Source: Kosakonia sp. SMBL-WEM22
GTDB lineage: Bacteria > Pseudomonadota > Gammaproteobacteria > Enterobacterales > Enterobacteriaceae
Length of the DNA stretch: 64,000 nucleotides
Direction of reading: 5' to 3'
Assembly: GCF_014490785.1 (NCBI RefSeq)
Contig: NZ_CP051488.1
Location: forward strand, 4,898,001 to 4,962,000
Both the position numbers and the translations under genes were made by a program. Under the pieces are notes generated by a model. The model did not search any database. It was not told the origin of the DNA and was given only the letters and a program-made list of their open reading frames with translations. Shown in pieces: positions 17,101 to 24,936 of the stretch (position 1 is its first letter; each line of letters starts with the position of its first letter).

Positions 17101-18087
17101 GTGGCACAACGAGATTATGTACGCCGCAGCCAGTCGACTCCTGCGCGGCGAAAGAAGAGCACCTCAAAGAAAAAGCAGCGCAGCGCGCCTGCGGTCTCTC
17201 CAGCAATGGTCGCGATAGCGGCCGCGGTGCTGGTCGCCTTTATCGGTGGTTTGTACTTTATTACGCATCATAAGAAAGAAGAGTCGGAATCCCTGCAGAA
17301 CCAGAAAGTGACCGGTAACGGCCTGCCGCCGAAGCCGGAAGAGCGCTGGCGCTATATTAAAGAGCTGGAGAGCCGCCAGCCAGGCGTCCGGGCACCGACC
17401 GAGCCGACGGCCGGGGGCGAAGTGCAAAAACCGGAGCAGTTAACCGATGAGCAGCGCCAGCTGTTAGCCCAGATGCAGGCAGATATGCGCCAGATGCCGA
17501 CGCAGCTTAACGAAGTGCCGTGGAACGAGCAGACGCCGGAGCAGCGCCAGCAAACCTTACAGCGTCAGCGCCAGGTTCAGCAGATGCAGCAACAGCAGCA
17601 ATCCCAATGGTCGCAAAGCCAGCCGGTTCAGCAACCGCGTACGCAGCCGCGCACGGTGGAACAACAGCCTGCGCGCGCCGCCACGCCGCCGCGCCAGACA
17701 CAGCAAGCGCAGCAGAAACCGGCCACTAATTCGCAGCCCTATCAGGATCTGCTGCAGACGCCGCCGCACAGCAACGCCGCGCAGCCGAAAACGCAGCAGG
17801 CCGCACCGGTAACGCGCGAAGCGGAAGCGGCGAAGGCGCAGCCGACGGAGAAAAAAGATGAGCGCCGCTGGCTGATCCAGTGCGGCTCATTCAAAGGCCA
17901 GGAGCAGGCGGAAACCGTCCGCGCGCAGCTGGCGTTTGAGGGCTTTGACTCACGCATCACCAGCAATAATGGCTGGAATCGCGTTGTGATGGGCCCGCTG
18001 AAAGGCAAAGAGAGCGCCGAAGCCACCCTCGGCAAGCTGAAACTGGCCGGCCACGCAAACTGCATTCGACTTTCCGCCGGGGGTTGA
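17101..18087 (+). CDS. ftsN: Cell division protein FtsN
   Basis: Essential late divisome protein that activates septal peptidoglycan synthesis by FtsWI. It has 328 residues (319 in E. coli) and starts at GTG 17101. A basic cytoplasmic tail (residues 1-32, with RRSQSTPARRKK) is followed by one membrane helix (about 33-55). The periplasmic part holds the essential helix region around EERWRYIKELESRQPG and a long, Gln-rich low-complexity linker (about residues 120-235). The C-terminal SPOR domain (about 255-328) binds denuded glycan. The length difference from E. coli lies in the Gln-rich linker. The stop codon lies inside the -35 hexamer of the hslVU heat-shock promoter. Confidence 0.97.
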   Translation: MAQRDYVRRSQSTPARRKKSTSKKKQRSAPAVSPAMVAIAAAVLVAFIGGLYFITHHKKEESESLQNQKVTGNGLPPKPEERWRYIKELESRQPGVRAPTEPTAGGEVQKPEQLTDEQRQLLAQMQADMRQMPTQLNEVPWNEQTPEQRQQTLQRQRQVQQMQQQQQSQWSQSQPVQQPRTQPRTVEQQPARAATPPRQTQQAQQKPATNSQPYQDLLQTPPHSNAAQPKTQQAAPVTREAEAAKAQPTEKKDERRWLIQCGSFKGQEQAETVRAQLAFEGFDSRITSNNGWNRVVMGPLKGKESAEATLGKLKLAGHANCIRLSAGG

Positions 18088-18111
18088 AACCCCCGAAATC
18101 CCCCCCATTTA
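18083..18111 (+). promoter_or_regulatory. Sigma-32 (heat shock) promoter of hslVU
   Basis: GTTGAAA (18083-18089), 13 bases, then CCCCATTTA (18103-18111) match the sigma-32 consensus CTTGAAA-N(13-15)-CCCCATNT. It lies about 70 bases before hslV and corresponds to the known E. coli hslVU promoter. The -35 overlaps the ftsN stop codon. Confidence 0.88.
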
Positions 18112-18123
18112 TAAATGCATTCT

Positions 18124-18144
18124 GCCCCGTACGCTGTGCGGGGC
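18124..18144 (+). promoter_or_regulatory. 5' UTR stem-loop of the hslVU mRNA
   Basis: GCCCCG (18124-18129) pairs with CGGGGC (18139-18144) near the expected mRNA 5' end. A stabilising stem-loop has been described at this place in the E. coli clpYQ (hslVU) leader, and this looks like its counterpart. Confidence 0.65.
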
Positions 18145-18178
18145 GCTGTATGTGCTTTTGTAACCAAGGGGTCTGCTC

Positions 18179-18709
18179 GTGACAACAATCGTAAGCGTAC
18201 GCCGTAACGGCCATGTCGTTATCGCCGGTGATGGCCAGGCCACACTGGGCAACACCGTGATGAAGGGCAACGTTAAAAAAGTTCGCCGTCTCTATAACGA
18301 CAAAGTCATTGCAGGCTTTGCGGGCGGCACAGCGGATGCCTTCACGCTGTTTGAGCTGTTTGAACGCAAACTGGAAATGCACCAGGGTCATCTGGTGAAA
18401 GCCGCCGTCGAGCTGGCAAAGGACTGGCGTACCGATCGCATGCTGCGCAAGCTGGAAGCGCTGTTAGCGGTCGCCGACGAAACCGCGTCGCTGATCATCA
18501 CCGGTAACGGCGATGTGATTCAGCCGGAAAACGACCTGATTGCCATCGGCTCCGGCGGACCATACGCCCAGGCCGCAGCCCGCGCACTGCTGGAGAACAC
18601 CGAGCTTGGCGCGCGCGACATTGCTGAGAAGGCGTTGGGGATCGCAGGCGATATCTGCATCTACACCAACCACTTCCATACCATCGAAGAATTACCCGCT
18701 CAAGCGTAA
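18179..18709 (+). CDS. hslV: ATP-dependent protease, peptidase subunit HslV
   Basis: Proteasome-like threonine protease (ClpQ) that forms a double hexamer and degrades misfolded and regulatory proteins with HslU. It has 176 residues. The start is GTG 18179, followed by TTIVSVRRNGHVVIAGDGQ; after removal of Met the N-terminal Thr is the nucleophile. The Lys33-equivalent in KGNVKKVRRL and the GSGGPYAQAAARAL segment are conserved. AAGGGG precedes the start. It is first in the hslVU operon, 9 bases before hslU, under the sigma-32 promoter at 18083-18111. Confidence 0.99.
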   Translation: MTTIVSVRRNGHVVIAGDGQATLGNTVMKGNVKKVRRLYNDKVIAGFAGGTADAFTLFELFERKLEMHQGHLVKAAVELAKDWRTDRMLRKLEALLAVADETASLIITGNGDVIQPENDLIAIGSGGPYAQAAARALLENTELGARDIAEKALGIAGDICIYTNHFHTIEELPAQA

Positions 18710-18718
18710 GGATCTCCC

Positions 18719-20053
18719 ATGTCTGAAATGACCCCACGCGAAATCGTCAGCGAACTGAATAAACACATCATCGGCCAGGACGCGGCAAAGCGCTCTGTGG
18801 CGATTGCTCTGCGTAACCGCTGGCGCCGTATGCAGCTCGATGAAGAGCTGCGTCACGAAGTGACACCGAAAAATATTCTGATGATCGGCCCGACCGGCGT
18901 CGGTAAAACCGAAATCGCCCGTCGTCTGGCGAAGCTCGCCAACGCGCCGTTTATCAAAGTGGAAGCGACCAAGTTCACCGAAGTGGGCTATGTCGGGAAA
19001 GAGGTGGATTCGATTATCCGCGATCTGACCGATGCCGCCGTGAAAATGGTGCGCAGCCAGTCGATTGACAGAAACCGCTACCGCGCCGAAGAGATGGCGG
19101 AAGAGCGCATCCTCGATGTGCTGATCCCGCCGGCGAAAAACAACTGGGGCCAGCCGGAACAGTCCGCTGAACCCTCTGCGGCACGCCAATCTTTCCGTAA
19201 AAAACTGCGCGAAGGCCAGCTGGACGATAAAGAGATTGAGATCGATCTTGCCGCTGCGCCAATGGGCGTCGAAATCATGGCCCCTCCGGGCATGGAAGAG
19301 ATGACCAACCAGCTGCAGTCCATGTTCCAGAACCTCGGCGGGCAGAAGCAGAAGCCGCGTAAGTTGAAAATCAAAGACGCGATGAAGCTGCTGATCGAAG
19401 AAGAAGCGGCGAAGCTGGTTAACCCGGAAGAGCTGAAAGAGGAAGCGATCGAAGCCGTTGAGCAGCACGGTATCGTCTTTATCGATGAGATCGACAAAAT
19501 CTGTAAGCGCGGCGGTAACACCTCCGGCCCGGATGTCTCCCGCGAAGGCGTACAGCGCGACCTGCTGCCGCTGGTTGAGGGCTGCACCGTGTCGACCAAA
19601 CATGGGATGGTGAAAACCGACCATATCCTGTTTATCGCTTCCGGCGCGTTCCAGGTGGCCAGCCCGTCCGATCTGATCCCGGAACTGCAGGGTCGTCTGC
19701 CAATCCGCGTTGAATTGCAGGCGCTGACCGCGGAAGACTTTGAGCGCATCCTCACCGAGCCGAACGCCTCCGTCACCGTGCAGTACAAAGCGCTGATGGC
19801 GACCGAAGGGGTAAATATCGAATTTACCGACGACGGCATCAAGCGTATCGCGCAGGCCGCATGGCAGGTGAACGAAAGCACCGAAAACATCGGTGCGCGC
19901 CGTTTGCATACCGTGCTGGAGCGTCTGATGGAGGATATCTCCTATGACGCCAGCGATCTGGGCGGCGAAACCATTACCATTGATGCAGACTATGTGAGTA
20001 AACATCTTGATGCTTTAGTGGCGGATGAAGATCTGAGCCGTTTTATCTTATAA
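18719..20053 (+). CDS. hslU: HslU AAA+ unfoldase subunit of HslUV protease
   Basis: Hexameric ATPase (ClpY) that unfolds substrates and feeds them into HslV. It has 444 residues (443 in E. coli). Walker A is GPTGVGKT (57-64), the pore loop is GYVG (90-93), Walker B is IVFIDEIDKI near 250-259, and the sensor and arginine region is ELQGRLPIRVEL. The variable I-domain spans about residues 110-240. The C-terminus ends SRFIL, the segment that inserts between HslV subunits. AAGGATCTCCC precedes the ATG. A strong terminator ends the operon at 20083-20108, before menA. A 437-codon antisense frame over the gene is a shadow. Confidence 0.99.
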   Translation: MSEMTPREIVSELNKHIIGQDAAKRSVAIALRNRWRRMQLDEELRHEVTPKNILMIGPTGVGKTEIARRLAKLANAPFIKVEATKFTEVGYVGKEVDSIIRDLTDAAVKMVRSQSIDRNRYRAEEMAEERILDVLIPPAKNNWGQPEQSAEPSAARQSFRKKLREGQLDDKEIEIDLAAAPMGVEIMAPPGMEEMTNQLQSMFQNLGGQKQKPRKLKIKDAMKLLIEEEAAKLVNPEELKEEAIEAVEQHGIVFIDEIDKICKRGGNTSGPDVSREGVQRDLLPLVEGCTVSTKHGMVKTDHILFIASGAFQVASPSDLIPELQGRLPIRVELQALTAEDFERILTEPNASVTVQYKALMATEGVNIEFTDDGIKRIAQAAWQVNESTENIGARRLHTVLERLMEDISYDASDLGGETITIDADYVSKHLDALVADEDLSRFIL

Positions 20054-20082
20054 TCGCGGCCATACTCTTTTCATCACACTCG

Positions 20083-20108
20083 ATGGGGGCTTATGCCCCC
20101 ATTTTTAT
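20083..20108 (+). terminator. Terminator between hslU and menA
   Basis: An 8-bp stem ATGGGGGC/GCCCCCAT with a TTAT loop is followed by TTTTTATT. The ATG at 20093 lies in this hairpin, which argues against its use as the menA start. Confidence 0.9.
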
Positions 20109-20119
20109 TGGCCGGACTT

Positions 20120-21049
20120 ATGAACGATACGCACTCTCTGAGCCTTACCCAGGCATGGCTGGAAAGCCTGCGACCGAAAACATTGCCGCTGGCCTTTGCC
20201 GCTATTGTGGTGGGAACCGTGCTTGCCTGGTGGCAGGGCTACTTCGATCCGCTGGTCGCAGCACTGGCGCTAATCACCGCCGGTTTGCTGCAAATCCTCT
20301 CTAACCTCGCGAATGATTACGGCGATGCCATTAAAGGCAGCGATAAGCCGGATCGCATCGGGCCGCTGCGCGGAATGCAAAAGGGGGCCATCTCTCTTGG
20401 GCAGATGAAGCGCGCGCTGGTTGTCGTGATTGTGCTGAGCTGTGTTTCCGGGCTCGGGCTGGTTAGCGCAGCGACCCAGACAATGGCCGATTTTATCGGC
20501 TTCCTTGCACTTGGCGGACTGTCGATTATCGCTGCCATCACCTACACCGTTGGCAAGCGGCCATATGGTTATCAGGGGCTGGGCGATATTTCGGTGCTCA
20601 CCTTCTTCGGCTGGATAAGCGTGATGGGAAGCTGGTATCTGCAGGCGCATACGCTGATTGCAGCGATCTTTCTGCCTGCGACTGCCTGCGGCTTGCTGGC
20701 GACAGCGGTGCTGAATATCAATAATCTGCGCGATATCGATAGCGATCGCGAGAACGGCAAACATACGCTGGTGGTGCGCTTAGGCCCGGTGAATGCCCGC
20801 CGTTATCACGCCGGTTTGCTGGCGGGCGCGCTGCTCTGCTTTGCGCTCTTCAACCTCATTTCGCTCCACAGCCTCTGGGGCTGGCTGTTTTTGCTTGCCG
20901 CACCGCTGCTGTTTAAGCAGGCGCGTTATGTGCTGCGCGAGGGCGATCCGCGCGCGATGCCGCCGATGCTCGAACGCACCGTGAAAGGTGCGTTGCTGAC
21001 TAATCTCCTGTTTGTACTGGGGATTATTATGAGCAAGACGCTCGCCTGA
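20120..21049 (+). CDS. menA: 1,4-dihydroxy-2-naphthoate octaprenyltransferase
   Basis: Inner-membrane UbiA-family prenyltransferase that attaches the octaprenyl chain to 1,4-dihydroxy-2-naphthoate to give demethylmenaquinone. It has 309 residues from ATG 20120 (MNDTHSLSLTQAWLESLRPKT), close to the 308 of E. coli; an ATG at 20093 is in a terminator hairpin. The prenyl-diphosphate/Mg motifs are NLANDYGDAIKG (about 65-76) and NNLRDIDSDRENGK (about 201-214). About nine hydrophobic helices are visible. The ribosome site is poor (GGCCGGA). The protein is needed for menaquinone, which can accept electrons in anaerobic chains, including from formate dehydrogenases. Confidence 0.97.
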   Translation: MNDTHSLSLTQAWLESLRPKTLPLAFAAIVVGTVLAWWQGYFDPLVAALALITAGLLQILSNLANDYGDAIKGSDKPDRIGPLRGMQKGAISLGQMKRALVVVIVLSCVSGLGLVSAATQTMADFIGFLALGGLSIIAAITYTVGKRPYGYQGLGDISVLTFFGWISVMGSWYLQAHTLIAAIFLPATACGLLATAVLNINNLRDIDSDRENGKHTLVVRLGPVNARRYHAGLLAGALLCFALFNLISLHSLWGWLFLLAAPLLFKQARYVLREGDPRAMPPMLERTVKGALLTNLLFVLGIIMSKTLA

Positions 21050-21079
21050 GTGCCACAGAGCAATTAAAAATTGATGCTT

Positions 21080-21109
21080 TTGCCAACAGCGCGCGATGCG
21101 CGATATACT
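21080..21109 (+). promoter_or_regulatory. Promoter of rraA
   Basis: TTGCCA (21080-21085), an 18-base spacer containing the inverted repeat GCGCGATGCGC, and TATACT (21104-21109) stand 33 bases before the rraA ATG. E. coli rraA is also transcribed from its own promoter after menA. Confidence 0.65.
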
Positions 21110-21141
21110 TACGGCTCTCGCAGCAACTGAACGTAAATCCT

Positions 21142-21627
21142 ATGAAATACGATACTTCTGAGCTTTGTGACATCTACCAGGAAGAGGTCAACGTCGTCGA
21201 ACCGCTGTTCTCCAACTTTGGCGGTCGCTCCTCTTTCGGCGGGCAAATCATCACGGTGAAATGTTTCGAGGATAACGGGTTGCTTTACGATCTGCTCGAA
21301 CAGAATGGCCGTGGTCGCGTGCTGGTAGTTGACGGCGGCGGTTCTGTACGCCGGGCGTTGGTTGACGCCGATCTCGCGCGTCTGGCGGCGCACAACGAGT
21401 GGGAAGGGATGGTGGTCTACGGCGCGGTGCGCCAGGTGGACGATCTGGAAGAGCTGGATATCGGCATCCAGGCGATGGCCGCGATCCCGGTTGGCGCAGC
21501 GGGCGAAGGCATTGGCGAAAGCGACATTCGCGTCAACTTCGGCGGCGTCACCTTCTTCTCCGGCGACCATCTTTATGCCGATAACACCGGCATTATTCTC
21601 GCCGAAGATCCTCTCGATATCGAATAA
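21142..21627 (+). CDS. rraA: Ribonuclease E activity regulator A
   Basis: Trimeric protein that binds the C-terminal scaffold of RNase E and inhibits RNA decay. Its 161 residues equal E. coli RraA. It has the RraA/MenG-like fold (methyltransferase-like but without catalysis), with SSFGGQIITVKCFEDN, VDGGGSVRRALVDADLARLA and VYGAVRQVDDLEELDIG conserved. It is followed at once by a terminator and preceded by its own promoter. In older annotations it is called MenG, but it is not the menaquinone methylase. Confidence 0.98.
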   Translation: MKYDTSELCDIYQEEVNVVEPLFSNFGGRSSFGGQIITVKCFEDNGLLYDLLEQNGRGRVLVVDGGGSVRRALVDADLARLAAHNEWEGMVVYGAVRQVDDLEELDIGIQAMAAIPVGAAGEGIGESDIRVNFGGVTFFSGDHLYADNTGIILAEDPLDIE

Positions 21628-21630
21628 ACG

Positions 21631-21656
21631 AAAGGGCACCTGAGGGTGCCCTTTTT
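21631..21656 (+). terminator. Terminator after rraA
   Basis: The stem AAAGGGCACC/GGTGCCCTTT with a four-base TGAG loop is followed by T residues, directly after the rraA stop. Confidence 0.92.
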
Positions 21657-21708
21657 GTCGGTATCGGCACGTAGCCAACGCCGCTACGACACGAAAGATA
21701 AAGCGTAG

Positions 21709-21954
21709 TTACACTTCTTCCATGCGGCCCAGCAGCGCCTGAAGACGCTCCTGCCAGCCATGCTGCTGCTCGCGCAGCTGTTGGTTTTCGCGCTCCAGCT
21801 CTTCACGGCTCTGGTGTGCAGAGTGAACGTCCTGCGACAGGCTGTTGTTCTTCTCTTTCAGTTCTTCAATTTCCATCTGCAGCAGCGTGATAGTATCAAT
21901 CGCCTGCTGTACTTTTGCTTCCAGTTTCTCAAACACTTCTAATGACATAGTCAT
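21709..21954 (-). CDS. zapB: Cell division protein ZapB
   Basis: Small coiled-coil protein that joins the FtsZ ring through ZapA and links it to MatP at the chromosome terminus. It has 81 residues from ATG 21954 (MTMSLEVFEKLEAKV), preceded by AGGAGA. An upstream in-frame ATG at 21996 would add 14 residues not found in the family. Nearly the whole chain is a single heptad coiled coil rich in Glu, Gln and Leu (QMEIEELKEKNNSLSQDV), ending LQALLGRMEEV as in E. coli. Confidence 0.97.
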   Translation of the reverse strand: MTMSLEVFEKLEAKVQQAIDTITLLQMEIEELKEKNNSLSQDVHSAHQSREELERENQQLREQQHGWQERLQALLGRMEEV

Positions 21955-22321
21955 ACTTCTCCTGAGTGGCAAGGCGTTGATGGACTTACACTTCATTATT
22001 CGCCAGACAAATAGGTAACCCTCTGCCCGCTAAATTATGCGTGTCTTTAAGCGTCCTCGTCCCGCAGAGCGGCGACGCCTTAATACAATGAGCGGATTTC
22101 GCTTGTTACCGATTGTATGAATCGCGCCAGCCCCTGTCCAGCGTGGAGCGGCGCTGTTTGCGCTTTGCAACACTTTTCGTCCTCGTCCTGGTGCAATCCG
22201 CTTCGCTACCCCGTAATTGTTAATGCCCGGGTTACAAAAATGATTCAGCTCTCATTTCGTATTGGTGCAAAAACGCGCGCCACCGCTCGTAAACGCTCAT
22301 TTTATTGACGCAGTACACACA
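21955..22321. other. Intergenic region between zapB and glpF, no gene seen
   Basis: This stretch holds the zapB ribosome site and presumably its minus-strand promoter. A 63-codon frame at 22117-22308 has no ribosome site or recognisable sequence, and I do not call it. No RNA gene is recognised. Confidence 0.5.
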
Positions 22322-22366
22322 TTTTGAGTTCGATATTTCTCGTTTTTGCTCGTTAACGATAAATTA
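22322..22366 (+). promoter_or_regulatory. Glycerol regulon control region (GlpR operators) upstream of glpF
   Basis: Two adjoining imperfect palindromes, around TTTTGAGTTCGATATTTCTC and TTTGCTCGTTAACGATAAAT, resemble the GlpR consensus (TGTTCGATAACGAACA core). They occupy the place of the E. coli glpFKX operators. The operon should be repressed by GlpR in the absence of glycerol 3-phosphate. Confidence 0.6.
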
Positions 22367-22446
22367 ACACTATGTCTACACGACATCATGGGGATGCTGT
22401 TTACCTCATGCCTACAATAACCATTAAACTTCTGCAGGATCCGATT

Positions 22447-23298
22447 ATGAGTCAGACACCAACCGTAAAAGGCCAGTGCATTGCCGAGTTTCTCGGTACC
22501 GGGTTGTTGATTTTCTTCGGCGTGGGATGTGTTGCAGCGTTAAAAGTGGCGGGTGCCACCTTTGGCCAGTGGGAGATCAGTATCATCTGGGGCTTAGGCG
22601 TGGCGATGGCCATCTACCTGACCGCAGGGGTTTCCGGCGCGCATCTTAATCCGGCTGTAACCATTGCACTTTGGCTCTTCGCGAGCTTTGACGGACGCAA
22701 AGTTGTTCCTTTTATTTTTTCTCAATTTGCCGGCGCGTTTTGCGCGGCTGCACTTGTTTACGGGCTTTACTACAATCTTTTCCTCGACTTCGAACAGACG
22801 CACAATATGGTACGCGGCAGCGTCGAAAGTCTTGATCTGGCTGGTATATTTTCAACCTACCCCAACCCGCACATCAATTTTGTGCAGGCCTTCGCTGTTG
22901 AGATGGTCATTACCGCTATTCTGATGGGCGTGATTATGGCGCTCGGCGATGATGGCAACGGCGTGCCGCGCGGCCCAATGGCTCCGCTGCTGATCGGTCT
23001 GCTGATCGCGGTCATCGGTGCCTCCATGGGACCGCTCACCGGCTTCGCCATGAACCCAGCGCGTGACCTTGGACCGAAGACCTTCGCCTGGCTCGCCGGC
23101 TGGGGTAATGTCGCCTTTACCGGCGGCAAAGATATTCCCTACTTCCTCGTGCCGCTGTTTGGGCCGATCGTAGGCGCGGCGCTTGGCGCGTTCAGCTATC
23201 GCAAACTGATCGCCCGCCATCTGCCGTCTGGAACCAGTGAGGCTGCAAAAGAGAAAGGCACCGCCTCCACCACGGCTCAACAAAAAGCTTCGCTGTAA
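22447..23298 (+). CDS. glpF: Glycerol uptake facilitator (aquaglyceroporin)
   Basis: Inner-membrane tetrameric channel of the MIP/aquaporin family passing glycerol and small polyols. It has 283 residues from ATG 22447 (MSQTPTVKGQCIAEFLG), preceded by AGGA. The in-frame ATG at 22372 would add 25 unlikely residues. The two half-helix signature motifs are SGAHLNPAVT (about 63-72) and GFAMNPARDLGPK (about 199-211), where the final aspartate after NPAR marks a glycerol rather than a water channel. Six membrane helices are visible. The cytoplasmic tail ends QQKASL as in E. coli. It is first in glpFKX. Confidence 0.98.
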   Translation: MSQTPTVKGQCIAEFLGTGLLIFFGVGCVAALKVAGATFGQWEISIIWGLGVAMAIYLTAGVSGAHLNPAVTIALWLFASFDGRKVVPFIFSQFAGAFCAAALVYGLYYNLFLDFEQTHNMVRGSVESLDLAGIFSTYPNPHINFVQAFAVEMVITAILMGVIMALGDDGNGVPRGPMAPLLIGLLIAVIGASMGPLTGFAMNPARDLGPKTFAWLAGWGNVAFTGGKDIPYFLVPLFGPIVGAALGAFSYRKLIARHLPSGTSEAAKEKGTASTTAQQKASL

Positions 23299-23319
23299 TG
23301 TGACTACGGGATCATAACT

Positions 23320-24828
23320 ATGACTGACAAAAAATATATCGTTGCGCTCGACCAGGGCACTACCAGCTCCCGCGCCGTTGTGATGGACCACGATGCCAAC
23401 ATCATTAGCGTTTCACAGCGCGAATTTGAACAAATTTATCCGAAGCCAGGCTGGGTTGAGCACGACCCGATGGAAATTTGGGCGTCGCAAAGCTCCACGC
23501 TGGTCGAAGTGCTGGCGAAAGCGGATATCAGCTCCGACGAGATTGCCGCCATCGGTATTACTAACCAGCGCGAAACCGCGATTGTCTGGGAGCGCGAAAC
23601 CGGCAAACCGATTCATAACGCTATTGTCTGGCAGTGTCGCCGCACCTCTGAGATCTGCGAAAAGCTCAAACGCGACGGTATGGAAGATTACATCCGCAGC
23701 ACCACCGGGCTTGTGATCGACCCCTACTTCTCTGGCACCAAGGTCAAGTGGATCCTCGACCACGTTGAAGGTTCGCGCGAGCGTGCTAAACGCGGCGAAC
23801 TGCTGTTCGGTACCGTCGATACCTGGCTTATCTGGAAAATGACCCAGGGGCGCGTACACGTCACCGACTATACCAACGCCTCACGTACCATGTTGTTCAA
23901 CATCCACACGCTGGAGTGGGACGACAAAATGCTGGAAGTGCTGGATATCCCGCGCGCAATGTTGCCGCAGGTGCGTAAATCCTCCGAAGTGTATGGTCAG
24001 ACCAACATCGGTGGTAAAGGCGGCACGCGTATTCCTATCGCCGGTATTGCGGGCGACCAGCAGGCTGCGCTGTTTGGTCAGCTCTGCGTGAAAGAGGGGA
24101 TGGCGAAAAACACTTACGGCACCGGCTGCTTTATGCTGATGAACACCGGCGAGCAGGCAGTGAAATCCGATCATGGCCTGCTGACCACCATCGCCTGCGG
24201 CCCGAAAGGTGAAGTGAACTATGCGCTGGAAGGCGCGGTGTTTATGGCGGGTGCTTCCATTCAGTGGCTGCGCGATGAGATGAAGCTGATTAACGACGCG
24301 TTCGACTCCGAGTACTTCGCCACCAAAGTGAAGGACACCAATGGCGTCTACGTTGTTCCGGCCTTCACCGGCCTGGGCGCGCCCTACTGGGACCCCTATG
24401 CACGCGGCTCCATCTTCGGCCTGACCCGCGGCGTTAACGCGAACCACATCATCCGTGCGACGCTGGAGTCGATTGCCTTCCAGACCCGCGACGTGCTGGA
24501 AGCGATGCAGGCTGACTCCGGCATTCGCCTGCACGCACTGCGTGTGGATGGCGGTGCGGTAGCGAATAACTTCCTGATGCAGTTCCAGTCCGACATTCTC
24601 GGCACGCGCGTTGAGCGTCCGGAAGTGCGCGAAGTCACCGCGCTGGGCGCCGCTTACCTGGCAGGTCTGGCGGTCGGTTTCTGGCAGAACCTGGATGAGC
24701 TGCAGGAGAAAGCGGTGATCGAGCGCGAATTCCGACCGGGCATCGAAACCACCGAGCGTAACTTCCGCTACACCGGCTGGAAAAAAGCCGTGAAACGCGC
24801 AATGGCGTGGGAAGAACACGAAGAGTAA
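23320..24828 (+). CDS. glpK: Glycerol kinase
   Basis: FGGY-family kinase making sn-glycerol 3-phosphate, the inducer of the glp regulon, and trapping glycerol that enters by GlpF. Its 502 residues equal E. coli. Motifs are the phosphate loop DQGTTSSRAVV (11-21), NQRETAIVWERETGKP (substrate binding), DYTNASRTMLFNIHTLEWD, GIAGDQQAALFGQ and YGTGCFMLMNTG, with GLGAPYWDPYARG near the C-terminal FGGY signature. In E. coli the enzyme is inhibited by fructose 1,6-bisphosphate and unphosphorylated EIIA-Glc; here the same regions look intact. It is 21 bases after glpF. A palindromic hairpin follows before glpX. Confidence 0.99.
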   Translation: MTDKKYIVALDQGTTSSRAVVMDHDANIISVSQREFEQIYPKPGWVEHDPMEIWASQSSTLVEVLAKADISSDEIAAIGITNQRETAIVWERETGKPIHNAIVWQCRRTSEICEKLKRDGMEDYIRSTTGLVIDPYFSGTKVKWILDHVEGSRERAKRGELLFGTVDTWLIWKMTQGRVHVTDYTNASRTMLFNIHTLEWDDKMLEVLDIPRAMLPQVRKSSEVYGQTNIGGKGGTRIPIAGIAGDQQAALFGQLCVKEGMAKNTYGTGCFMLMNTGEQAVKSDHGLLTTIACGPKGEVNYALEGAVFMAGASIQWLRDEMKLINDAFDSEYFATKVKDTNGVYVVPAFTGLGAPYWDPYARGSIFGLTRGVNANHIIRATLESIAFQTRDVLEAMQADSGIRLHALRVDGGAVANNFLMQFQSDILGTRVERPEVREVTALGAAYLAGLAVGFWQNLDELQEKAVIEREFRPGIETTERNFRYTGWKKAVKRAMAWEEHEE

Positions 24829-24840
24829 TCCGCTCCACTT

Positions 24841-24868
24841 ATGCCCTCTCCCGCCCGGGAGAGGGCAT
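24841..24868. repeat. CCCTCTCCCG/CGGGAGAGGG palindrome between glpK and glpX
   Basis: A perfect 13-bp inverted repeat ATGCCCTCTCCCG/CGGGAGAGGGCAT around CC, 12 bases after glpK. It has no T-run. Its core equals that at 28809-28832 and resembles 8725-8749, so it is a member of a dispersed intergenic repeat family, possibly protecting the 3' end of glpFK mRNA. Confidence 0.8.
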
Positions 24869-24936
24869 CTGCCTTACCCCCCTCCGCTTTTCACTGTGTT
24901 AAACTTCGCGCAATTTCTTTCAAAACTGAGTGTGTG

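Noticed and set aside
18692..20005. A 437-codon open frame antisense to hslU
   Set aside because: It mirrors a highly conserved gene, has no recognisable protein sequence or ribosome site, and such frames are common opposite GC-rich codon-biased genes.
20093..20119. Upstream ATG as the menA start
   Set aside because: It lies in the loop of the hslU terminator, and the nine extra residues are not part of the family.
22117..22308. A 63-codon frame between zapB and glpF
   Set aside because: No ribosome site, unusual residue make-up, and it lies in what should be control sequence for both neighbours.
24841..24936. N-terminal extension of glpX
   Set aside because: These codons run through an intergenic palindrome; the ATG at 24937 gives the E. 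coli length and N-terminus.
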